Assembly (NCBI GenBank): GCA_964427855.1
Contig: CAYRVH010000011.1
Location: 1 to 64,000, forward strand
Direction of reading: 5' to 3'
DNA from: JAUPKT01 sp964427855
GTDB lineage: Bacteria; Desulfobacterota; Desulfomonilia; Desulfomonilales; Desulfomonilaceae
Length of the DNA stretch: 64,000 nt
In this document: positions 54,890 through 63,222 of the stretch, piece after piece
Layout: every line of letters starts with the position of its first letter
How positions within the stretch are numbered: position 1 is the stretch's first letter
The notes under the pieces: generated by a model
The model's database searches: none
Seen by the model: the letters and a program-made list of their open reading frames with translations, nothing else
What the model was told of the DNA's origin: nothing
Position numbers and translations under genes: made by a program

Positions 54890-56001
54890 GGTTGGTCAGA
54901 CTTGTGTCCATTGTCTCTGCTATTGGCATCGCTGAAAAGATAGGAGTTTCTGTACATGTTGATCAGAGATCCGAGAAAGACCTTGGCAATGGCCGTCACG
55001 GGAATGGCTATGAGCAGACCGATGAAGCCGAAGAGACTCGCGCCCACAATCAATGCGAGGATGTACACCACAGGATGCAACCCCACCGCCTTGCCTACGA
55101 TTTTTGGCGTCAAAATATACGATTCCGCCAATTGCACGACAGATATCCATGCGACGATGTACACGATGTGGATCAAGTCCCCATACTTCGCGTAGGCCAT
55201 GATTGATCCAGAGGCCAGCGCAAAAAGGGTGCCCAAATAAGGAATGATCCAGAGCAAGCCGGAGAGGATCCCCAACACCAAGGCCAAATCGATGCCAATG
55301 ACCAAGAACCCGATGCTGTACAGCATGGCCAAAATCAGGGCGATGGTTATTTGTCCTCGGACAAATGCTGATAAAATTCTGTCTATTTCTTGCAACTTCG
55401 TCATGAGAGGCTCCCGTACATACGGGGGAATGAGGTCTGAAATGCCGCCGCGTATTTCCTGAAATTCCACCAAAAGATAGTAGGCGACGATCGGTACTAA
55501 AACCACGTGCACGATCGTACCAACCACGCTAAAAACGGATTTGAAGAGCGATGATGCAAGGCTTTTCAAAGGCTCGAGGGCGTTGGGCAGAATTGTGCGT
55601 GTCTTCTCTATGACAAACTGGCTCATTTCGTTCCAGTCCTGAGGGACCTGCACGTCAAACCGTTCAGCCGCAGCGAGTAGAAATTGCATGAAGTCCTTGA
55701 TATACCGTGGGGCGCGTTGGGCAAATTCAGCCAATTCACGAGCCACGGCCGGTATAAGGCCGAGCAGTAAGAGGCCAAAGAACAGCAGCAGGGCGAGAAT
55801 GATGCACATCGACGAAATCGACCGCCGCACGTGAAATGATTCCAGTCTCGTGACCAAGGGATCCAAGATGTAGGCCATCAGAAAGGAGATCAGCAGCACG
55901 GTGGTGACTGGTTCAAGGGCCTGCATGATCCACAGCAAGAGACAGAAAAAGGCAATCCCTGCCAGCGCTCGCACGAGGGTTTTCTTGGTCCTTGGGTTCA
56001 T
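54886..56001 (-). CDS. AI-2E family (UPF0118) membrane permease
   Basis: A 371-residue inner-membrane protein with seven or eight predicted helices. The helix pattern (FFCLLLWIMQALEP, VLLISFLMAYILDPLV, ISSMCIILALLLFFGLLLLGL and the C-terminal ILALIVGASLFGFIGLLIAIPV) with a central soluble loop matches the UPF0118/AI-2E transporter family; members export diverse compounds or act as Na+/H+ antiporters. ATG at 56001 follows AAGGAG by 8 bases. Confidence 0.9.
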   Translation of the reverse strand: MNPRTKKTLVRALAGIAFFCLLLWIMQALEPVTTVLLISFLMAYILDPLVTRLESFHVRRSISSMCIILALLLFFGLLLLGLIPAVARELAEFAQRAPRYIKDFMQFLLAAAERFDVQVPQDWNEMSQFVIEKTRTILPNALEPLKSLASSLFKSVFSVVGTIVHVVLVPIVAYYLLVEFQEIRGGISDLIPPYVREPLMTKLQEIDRILSAFVRGQITIALILAMLYSIGFLVIGIDLALVLGILSGLLWIIPYLGTLFALASGSIMAYAKYGDLIHIVYIVAWISVVQLAESYILTPKIVGKAVGLHPVVYILALIVGASLFGFIGLLIAIPVTAIAKVFLGSLINMYRNSYLFSDANSRDNGHKSDQP

Positions 56002-56047
56002 GTACGGTTCTCCTTGCGCCTGACAAGGGGGGAGGTTTGGTTTTGGT

Positions 56048-57576
56048 TCATTTCGCCCATTTTGCAGCACATATAATCATAGCCAATGACAGAGTAGCAC
56101 AGACCAGGGCGAAAATGTCGCCATANNNNNNNNNNNNNNNNNNNNNNNNNNNNAAGGAGGCCCGACAGGGACATCGGACACAAGCACGCCGCAGGTATCC
56201 CATGGGATGGCCCCCGTCATGCTTCCTGCGGCATCGAAGATTGCGCTGATACCCGTATTTGTCGCTCGAACCAAGGGCGCGCGGTTTTCGATGCTGCGGA
56301 CGCCGGCCATGGCGAGATGTTGATATGGGGCTGCAGTACCTGCGAACCAACCGTCATTGACGATGTTGACCAGAAGTTCAGCTCCGTTGGCGATGGCCGC
56401 ACGCGACATGGCGGGGAAGATGGCTTCATAACAAATCAGAACACCCAACGCCGGTCCGCTCGGCGGCTTCATCACCGTCATGGTCTTCCCCGGGGAGTAA
56501 TCTGCCTCGAGGACCGCAATGCCTGATCCGAGGGGTATCAGCCAATCCAACGGCATGTATTCTCCAAAGGGTACGAGATGGATTTTGTCATATCGGAATC
56601 GCAGCATGCCGTCGGCAACGAGAAAGGCGCTGTTGTAATAGGAGGTCTTGCCTTCGTTTTCCTTGTAGGATGGCGCGCCGACGAGCATTGGGACTTCTAC
56701 CCTCTCCGAGATGTGTAGAACCCGTCGCCATTCGTGCTCCTTCGAAGCTACCAGCGCGGGGACGCTAGTCTCCGGCCAAATGATTAGTTTGGCGCCCTTT
56801 TCTTTCGCTTCCAGGGCCAAGCGTTCATACGTGGCGAAGCTGCGCTCCATGGCAGATCGCTCCCACTTCACTTCTTGGGCTATGTTGCCTTGGAGTACGC
56901 CGACGGCAAACGTGGGCGCGGTCGATTGACGTCTTTGGACCTGCTCTAGTCTTAATGAACCGTATATGTATGCGGCGCAGCATGTAACTACGCAGTAGAT
57001 CAAGACCCCTCGACGCAAAGGCCTCCCAAAGAATAAAGACTGTATGAGCCCCCAGATGGCCGTGCTTACTGCTACGACAAGGAAAGAGACGCCGTAGATC
57101 CCTGTTATATCAACTAACTGAAGAAGGGTTCTGAGAGAGACCTGGGAATACCCGACCAGGTCCCACGGGAAACCCGAAAACAAGTACGTCTTGGCGTACT
57201 CCACGCCGGTCCACATTAGGGGCGCGGTCGCATAGAAAGGCAGCCCTTTGTTCCGGCCGTAGGCCAGCGCAATACCAAAACCGGCGCCAAAGACCGACAG
57301 AAACGCGACCAGACCCAAAAAGACCATTGCGGCTAAAAACCAATTCACATGGCCATGAACCACAAGAGCCTTGTGGATCCATACGACGTCAACGAGGGTA
57401 AAGGTTGCGTGAAACAGTCCCCCATAAAATGCGGCGGCATGAAGGCGAGGGTCAGATTGGACGGCAAAGAAAAGAGGAACAAACGACACCCATGCGGTAA
57501 AAAAAAGCCCCCATGTGGGGAAGCTCAGTGCGAGGAGCAGACCGCCTGCTGCCGCCGCACCAAGATTGCGGATCAT
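56048..57576 (-). CDS. lnt: Apolipoprotein N-acyltransferase Lnt, interrupted by an N run
   Basis: An inner-membrane enzyme that adds the third acyl chain to lipoproteins. Membrane helices (LLLALSFPTWGLFFTAWVSF onward) are followed by the nitrilase domain, whose catalytic residues are Glu in IWPETSVPAL, Lys near DKIHLVPFGEYMPLD and Cys in LGVLICYEAIFP. VGYSQVSLRTLLQLVDITG is typical. The N run at 56126-56153 precedes the last helix (YGDIFALVCATLSLAMII); the frame differs on its two sides, so the gap length is approximate. Its start overlaps the CorC gene stop (ATGA). Confidence 0.93.
56126..56153. other. Assembly gap (28 N)
   Basis: Run of N near the 3' end of lnt; joining the two sides needs a frame change. 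Confidence 0.95.
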
Positions 57577-58409
57577 GAACCATGCCCCGAGGCGTCACGA
57601 GCAGGTTCCTCGTCCTGCGCAGGGATGCGAGTCACGAGCACTCGTGTGATGCGTTTCGGGTCTGCGCTATGTATCTGCAGGCGCAGATCTTCCAGGGTGA
57701 GTTCCTCTCCACGCAGTGGCACACGTCCGAGATGGTGAATGATAAACCCCCCTAATGTGTCATACCCCTCCCTGGGCACGGCGACCCCAAAACGCTCTTC
57801 GAAATCGTCAAGATTCACCACGGCGCTCACCAGCGTCGTCCTGTCATCCTGGACGACAAAAGCCTCCTCCTCCACATCGTGTTCGTCGCGTATCTCTCCT
57901 ATAATCTCTTCGATAATGTCCTCTATGGTGACGATGCCGGATGTACCCCCGTATTCATCCACAATAATAGCCAGATGAGATTTTTTTGCGCGCAGTTCAT
58001 TTAACAGGTCATTGATCCTTTTGGTTTCGGGCACAAAATAGGGTTCTCGGGTTATGGCAGAGAGGTCGAGGTCTCGGCAGTTTTCGAGCCATAAAGGCAG
58101 CAAATCCTTGGCGTTGAGTATCCCCACGACGTGGTCAACATTTTCTTCATACACGGGGATGCGGGAATGGCCTGATTCGATAATGGTGGTGAGGAGGTGC
58201 TCGAGCGTGCAATTGGAGGGAACAGCTACGATGCTGGTTCGAGGGATCATGATCTCGCGTGCAACGGTCTGCCTGAGCTCGAATATGCCCTCGATCATGT
58301 CCCCTTCTTCATGATCGATAAGCCCTTTCTCCTCGCTTTGCTCTATGACTTGCTGGAGTTCGGTCGGCCCTTGATCTCGTCGGAGCTTACTTTTTAACCA
58401 CCGCCACAA
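57573..58409 (-). CDS. CorC/HlyC-type CBS-domain protein
   Basis: A 278-residue cytoplasmic protein without membrane helices. It has a short N-terminal acidic segment (IEQSEEKGLIDHEEGDMIEG), two CBS motifs (EIMIPRTSIVAVPSNCTLE and the EPYFVPETKRINDLL stretch), GGTSGIVTIEDIIEEIIGEI and a C-terminal CorC/HlyC domain (GGFIIHHLGRVPLRGEEL). Such proteins are linked to Mg2+/Co2+ homeostasis and frequently sit next to lnt. A TTG start (MWRWLKSK) is used; no better ATG is in frame and the ribosome site is weak. Confidence 0.92.
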   Translation of the reverse strand: MWRWLKSKLRRDQGPTELQQVIEQSEEKGLIDHEEGDMIEGIFELRQTVAREIMIPRTSIVAVPSNCTLEHLLTTIIESGHSRIPVYEENVDHVVGILNAKDLLPLWLENCRDLDLSAITREPYFVPETKRINDLLNELRAKKSHLAIIVDEYGGTSGIVTIEDIIEEIIGEIRDEHDVEEEAFVVQDDRTTLVSAVVNLDDFEERFGVAVPREGYDTLGGFIIHHLGRVPLRGEELTLEDLRLQIHSADPKRITRVLVTRIPAQDEEPARDASGHGS

Positions 58410-58770
58410 GGTTGTTTCGCCTTTTTCATCAGCCCTTTGAACGTGAACACAGGCCCCTCAGATACGCACATGCAGTGATTCCAAGGACGATCCCATGCTG
58501 TGAGATACCAATCAAAGCTTTGAGTGTCAAGGATGCGGACGCCCGTTGTTGCGCACGGTTCCTATCCTCTCAGAAGGATAGAAAATATATATAATATTCA
58601 ATATGTCATTCTAGAAGTATTCGTGTTTATCTATCTTAATATCCACTAAAGTATTGCTATCTTCTACAAGCAGTTAATTTCACTTTTTTCTTGACATGGA
58701 CGTTTTGCAATGATAGCCAGCTCCACCGTGGAGTTCCTCTGAACTGCTTTTTGTAGTGAAGGAGACGGTT
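58410..58770. other. AT-rich divergent region between corC and the PagL-like gene
   Basis: About 360 bases, noticeably AT-rich around 58570-58690 (runs such as AAATATATATAATATTC), containing the upstream controls of both genes. TTGACA at 58691 is a candidate -35 for the PagL-like gene, but the matching -10 (TAGCCA near 58714) is weak. No RNA gene seen. Confidence 0.45.
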
Positions 58771-59511
58771 GTGGCTGTTGGTTATCGCTCGCGGGTTTGT
58801 GTGTATAGCCTCGTCTGCATTTCACTTTGCATCGTTGTCTCGAGTGGTGAATGCGGACAAAACGGTTCATCAGCGCAGTATGCCTCCCTCTCATCCTTCA
58901 GGACGGGGGACGATTCTTTTTCGAATTTCCTAAAAGAGCTCTCCTCCTCCACTCTACCCGCAAATCAACCGATGTCTGACTATCTTGTCAAGGTTGCGTA
59001 CGGGAAGACCTTCGGCACCTCGACGAACCTGGATTACGCGACGTTGGAGGTGAGCAAGAGCCTCGCTCGTTCGCGCACCCTGGAGTCGTTGGGGCCGACC
59101 GTTGCCGAATTGCATTTTTCTATGATGGCGTCCTACGTGTTGTATTACGAAGGCAACGTAGAGCGTGCCAAACGCCTGAATTTTCGCGACGGGTATGAAG
59201 TAGGCTGGGTGCCGAAAGGCCGGTTCGTTTTTCCCGGCGCATTCCTCGGCATGATTCCGTATGGAGAATGCGGTATGGGGATCAGTTACGTGTCGGAGAC
59301 ATACCGGAATTCGGGGTCTCGCTTCAACTGGTCCCTGCTCGGGGGACTAGGGCTTGAGCGGAAGCTCACGGACAAGTCTTTGTTGGCCTTTGGCATTCAG
59401 TGGCGCCATCTTTCAAATGGAAACATGTGGGGGAGAGGCGATGAGCTTCACAATTCAAATTCCGGGACCGATATGGTGCAGGCGCTGGCGACGCTGGTGC
59501 AGCCGTTTTGA
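58771..59511 (+). CDS. Lipid A deacylase, PagL-like
   Basis: A 246-residue exported outer-membrane protein. The signal peptide is VCVYSLVCISLCIVVSSG. The C-terminal part carries IQWRHLSNGNMWGRGDELHN, containing the His-x-Ser (HLS) dyad of the PagL 3-O-deacylase active site, and earlier strands are barrel-like (LHFSMMASYVLYYEG). PagL-type enzymes remove the 3-linked acyl chain of lipid A. GTG at 58771 follows AAGGAG by 6 bases. The C-terminal residue is Phe, fitting outer-membrane insertion. Related envelope genes (lnt, LpxL-type) lie nearby. Confidence 0.75.
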   Translation: MAVGYRSRVCVYSLVCISLCIVVSSGECGQNGSSAQYASLSSFRTGDDSFSNFLKELSSSTLPANQPMSDYLVKVAYGKTFGTSTNLDYATLEVSKSLARSRTLESLGPTVAELHFSMMASYVLYYEGNVERAKRLNFRDGYEVGWVPKGRFVFPGAFLGMIPYGECGMGISYVSETYRNSGSRFNWSLLGGLGLERKLTDKSLLAFGIQWRHLSNGNMWGRGDELHNSNSGTDMVQALATLVQPF

Positions 59512-59538
59512 GCGCTCGGTTTCTCCCAGACGTGCCTC

Positions 59539-60348
59539 TTATAATTCTATGTCGTCAGGTGGTACTGCGAGGCCGTGGCCGGGGATAAAGGGAATGGGCG
59601 CGACGGGATAGCCTTTGATCCACCGGATGCCGCAGCGAAGAACTGTTTTCACCGGCGCGGCGTGGAGATACTCGTCGGGATTGCCGCTCCGTGCGCTTTC
59701 CTCCAGCATGCTGGGAATAATTTTTATGCAGTGGCCCTGGTCTGCCACGTAGGTGTAGTAGGCGCGCAGCTCTTCTGGAATAATGCCCTGGTAGTGTTGC
59801 AAGCCGCGGTTGTCTGGGGCTGCATCCGACGGTTCCTCGTGGCGTAGTTCCATTGATTCCCACAGTTGCTGTCGAGGATAGGCTTGTGCGCAAAATCCCC
59901 GCAAAGCTCTCTCGAACGCCACCTCAGTCCATGGATCAGTGCGTTCCATGACGTGAACGAGCTGCGAGAAGAACTTTTGAAAGGCGTTGTCGATTTCGAT
60001 GACTTCCTTCTTTCCATCCTCGAGGCAGAAAAATATGGGGAGGCTTTCCTGTTCGGCGAGCATTTGAAATTCAGCGGGACCGTTCTTTGAATGATAATTC
60101 CACCACAGGTCGAAGATTTCCTGGTGTTCGTCCGGAGTCCTCAACATCGTAAGGACAAGGAGGACGTCGTTGAATTTGATGAGACCGGCTCTGTGATCGA
60201 GCCTGCCACCGAGAATGTGGGGGACGAGGGGTTCCATCGGGCGCACGAACAACGCGACTCGCATGTTGCTGTCTGGTCCCATTGTCACGACATAATGAGC
60301 GCTTTCGCCGGGGACAAGATAGATTTCTTCAACGTTGTGAATTGCCAT
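59539..60348 (-). CDS. Conserved-looking protein of unknown function
   Basis: A 269-residue soluble protein with no signal peptide or membrane helix. It has an N-terminal beta-rich part (EIYLVPGESAHYVVTMGP, RLDHRAGLIKFNDVLLVLTML), a central helical part (HQEIFDLWWNYH, AFQKFFSQLVHVMER) and a C-terminal part ending PIPFIPGHGLAVPPDDIEL. I do not recognise its family. It points toward the PagL-like gene and is divergent from the argS operon. Codon use looks like that of its neighbours. Confidence 0.65.
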   Translation of the reverse strand: MAIHNVEEIYLVPGESAHYVVTMGPDSNMRVALFVRPMEPLVPHILGGRLDHRAGLIKFNDVLLVLTMLRTPDEHQEIFDLWWNYHSKNGPAEFQMLAEQESLPIFFCLEDGKKEVIEIDNAFQKFFSQLVHVMERTDPWTEVAFERALRGFCAQAYPRQQLWESMELRHEEPSDAAPDNRGLQHYQGIIPEELRAYYTYVADQGHCIKIIPSMLEESARSGNPDEYLHAAPVKTVLRCGIRWIKGYPVAPIPFIPGHGLAVPPDDIEL

Positions 60349-60493
60349 GTGTCAGTCTCTCCATACTACGGTCTAACATTAAAACCTTCTTGTTTCAAGT
60401 GCAACTATCGGCACCGGCTGCTCAACCGCCTCAAAAGACCTTGACCGTAACCCTTAGAATTGATAAATGTTTCGCAGGTAGAGGCATACATCG

Positions 60494-60658
60494 ATGGAAA
60501 ACGATAAAAGTATATGTGTTGTATGTGCATGGCGGCAAACCTGCAACAAAAAATTTAACGTGGCCAGCTCGCCAGGCAAGCGTTGCCCTGACTTCGTGAG
60601 AGATCTTACCCTGCCGCCTCCCCCCGATGAGGACAGCCCCGAAAAAAAAGACAAGTAG
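60494..60658 (+). CDS. 54-residue Cys-rich protein upstream of argS
   Basis: Starts MENDKSICVVCAWRQTCNKKF and continues through KRCPDFVRDLTLPPPPDED to a charged, Lys-rich end (written here as MENDKSICVVC, AWRQTCNKKF, KRCPDF). Four Cys in the pattern C-x2-C-x6-C-x14-C make a likely zinc or iron-sulfur site. GTAGAGG lies about 9 bases before the ATG and the stop is 16 bases before the argS start, so the genes are probably cotranscribed. I believe similar CxxCAWR...CPDF proteins occur in other Desulfobacterota, but I cannot name a family. Confidence 0.75.
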   Translation: MENDKSICVVCAWRQTCNKKFNVASSPGKRCPDFVRDLTLPPPPDEDSPEKKDK

Positions 60659-60674
60659 TTGGACAGGCAATCTT

Positions 60675-62337
60675 ATGAAAGAAGCGCTTAGGAACATGCT
60701 CCGGGAGGCCATTTCCGGAGTCGTACAGGGCGGAAACGAGTATGACGACGTTTCTGCCAGAATTGAAGTGTCTCGCACAAAGGAAGAGCGGTTTGGCGAT
60801 TATTCCACCAATGCTGCCCTTGTCATGGCCAAGATGCTCGGCAAACAGCCGGCTGAGATCGCCAGAGAGATCGTATCGCGGTTACAGGGGGCGTCAGACG
60901 ACATAGCCGCATGTGAGATCGCAGGGCCGGGCTTCATCAATTTTTTCTTGTCTCCCAACGTGTGGGAAAATGCGTTGCGCGTCATCCATGATCAAAAAGA
61001 GAATTACGGGAAGGCCTCCTTGGGTTCGGATAAGGCTGTGCTTATCGAATTCGTGAGCGCGAATCCCACTGGTCCCCTCCACGTAGGCCATGGTCGTGGT
61101 GCTGCAATAGGCGACTCGCTGGCCAGGCTTCTCCGCACCTGCGGGTACACGGTGCACACCGAGTACTATGTGAATGATGCGGGGAATCAAATGAAAATAC
61201 TAGGTAGGTCCGTGCTCTTGAGGGCTCGGGAACTACTGGGCGAGACCATCGACTTTCCTGAAGACCATTACAAGGGGGCATATATCAGAGATATCGCCAA
61301 GGAATTTTTGGAAACGCCCTATGGCAAGAGATTGCGGGACTTGCCTGAAGAAGAAGCCCTGATGATCGCGTCTGAGTTTGCCGGCGCGAGGATTCTCGAT
61401 GGAATCAAAGAGGACCTTTCGCTCTTTGCCGTGACCCATGACGACTACTTTCATGAAAAGACACTCCACGAATCGGGGAAGATTGCGTCTGCCTTGGACA
61501 TCCTTTCGTCGCGAGGCAAGACGGAAGTAAGAGATGGCGCGGTTTGGTTCCGTATGGAAAGCGAGGAGGACGAGACAGACCGTGTCTTAGTACGTGCGTC
61601 CGGGGAACCCACCTATTTTGCTGCGGATACCGCATATCACCTGGAGAAATTGGAGCGCGGCTATGGTCAGTTGGTGGATATTTGGGGCTCTGATCACCAT
61701 GGGTATGCGCCCCGGGTAACAGCCGCCATAGAAGCTCTCGGCTATCCACCCACAATACTCAAGGTACTGTTCGTGCAGTTTGTGAACCTTATCCGGGATG
61801 GAGAAAAGAGATCCATGTCAACCCGCTCCGGGGAATTTGTCACACTTCGAGAAGTCTTGGACGAGGTTGGCAGTGACGCTGCGCGGTTTTTTTTCCTCAC
61901 CAAGCGCTGCGACAGCCATCTCGATTTCGATCTTGACTTGGCGAAAAAACAGTCCAAAGACAACCCCGTGTATTACGTGCAGTACGCGCACGCCCGGGTA
62001 TCTGCAATATTTCGTATTGCGGCGGAGCGGGGCATCCCCATCGACATGTCGGACGTGGATTTGACCTTGTTGACGCTGCCGGAAGAGCGGAAGATTATGA
62101 AACAATTGGCGGATTACCCTGACATGCTTGCTGACGCTGCCGCGGCGCTGGAACCGCATCGCCTGNNNNNNNNNNNNNNNNNNNNNAACGCGTTTTCACG
62201 CCTACTATCACGACAATAGGGTGTTGACTGAGGAGGCGCCCTTGCGGAATGCAAGGCTATTCTTGGTCGAGGCGGTGAGACAAGTGGTCGCAAATGGTCT
62301 TGGGATACTGGGGGTAACGGCGCCACATCGCATGTGA
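60675..62337 (+). CDS. argS: Arginyl-tRNA synthetase, interrupted by an N run
   Basis: Class I synthetase. It has NPTGPLHVGHGRGAAIGDSL (HIGH-type HVGH), the WGSDHHGYAPRVTAAIEALG stretch, and GEKRSMSTRSGEFVTL (in place of KMSKS). The C-terminal DALR anticodon domain is broken by N at 62166-62186; the continuation TRFHAYYHDNRVLTEEA through GVTAPHRM lies in another frame, so the gap needs about 2 or 5 extra bases. ATG at 60675 is preferred over 60627, which overlaps the small Cys-rich gene upstream. Confidence 0.95.
62166..62186. other. Assembly gap (21 N)
   Basis: Run of N within the argS anticodon-binding domain; joining the two sides requires a frame change. Confidence 0.95.
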
Positions 62338-62372
62338 CAGACGCGTGCATTGCCGCATAGTTGAGGTATGGT

Positions 62373-63110
62373 GTGCCGAGAGGAAACAAAGCAACATCGT
62401 CTCCGAATCTTGGCGAAGAATTGAGACCCGTCAAGAATGGGTGGCTGGCTGTTGCAGTGCTCTGCTCGATCTTGACGATGCTCGCGTTTGCGGGCGCTGA
62501 TCTTTATCTTATCCGCCATCCTGCCGTTTCCATGAAGCTTTTCGGAAAGTCGTCGAATGCGGGGGATGGAATCGCCCCTGCGGACCAAGAAAAAACCAGT
62601 GTCAGCGCCTCTCGAATAGAGAGCTGCAAGACCGCGCCTGAAATGACGTTTTACAGACGCTTGTCAGTTCCGTCGGACGTTGCTGTGCGACCAGAAGAAA
62701 AAGAAGAGCTGCCCTTGAAGGAGCCAGGACATGGCGAGGCGGGCGCCGACCGGCCAAATACCACGGCCAAGGCCCAAGAGAGCTCGGCCAGGCCCGACGC
62801 CAAGCTCAGCACGGCGGGCGCCAACAGCCAGTCCTACGAACGGTCGCTCCCCGAACCGCAAAAAGGCTCCCCCGTGTACACGGTGCAGGTCGGTGCGTTC
62901 ACCCAACCGGGCATCGCCCAGGAGTGGGCTGCAAAGTGGAAGGCGCGGGGCTATCAGGTCGCGCTCAAGCCTGTGGCAAGGCCAAAGACGGGTATCATCT
63001 ATCGACTCTATCTGGGGAGTTTTTCCAACGAGAAATCAGCTGAAGAGCTCGTGAGACATCTTAAAGTGAAAGAAGGCATCAGCGCATTCACCTTGGTGTT
63101 GCGAAATTGA
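62373..63110 (+). CDS. SPOR-domain membrane protein
   Basis: A 245-residue protein anchored by one N-terminal membrane helix (WLAVAVLCSILTMLAFAG), followed by a long Pro/Ala/Glu-rich, low-complexity periplasmic linker and a C-terminal SPOR domain (YTVQVGAFTQPGIAQEWAAK and GIIYRLYLGSFSNEKSAEEL). SPOR domains bind denuded septal peptidoglycan, so it probably acts at the division site. GTG at 62373 follows TGAGGT by 5 bases. It lies 35 bases after argS, so the two may be cotranscribed; argS-SPOR pairs occur widely. Confidence 0.85.
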   Translation: MPRGNKATSSPNLGEELRPVKNGWLAVAVLCSILTMLAFAGADLYLIRHPAVSMKLFGKSSNAGDGIAPADQEKTSVSASRIESCKTAPEMTFYRRLSVPSDVAVRPEEKEELPLKEPGHGEAGADRPNTTAKAQESSARPDAKLSTAGANSQSYERSLPEPQKGSPVYTVQVGAFTQPGIAQEWAAKWKARGYQVALKPVARPKTGIIYRLYLGSFSNEKSAEELVRHLKVKEGISAFTLVLRN

Positions 63111-63222
63111 CTTCCACCCATTGCCACACCGTGCACGTACCTCCCAGCAAACCCGTCACCGTCCCTCGACGCGCCGGAAGTCCGATGGAGGACAAAAAAA
63201 ATGATTCGCGAAAAGGAATGAC

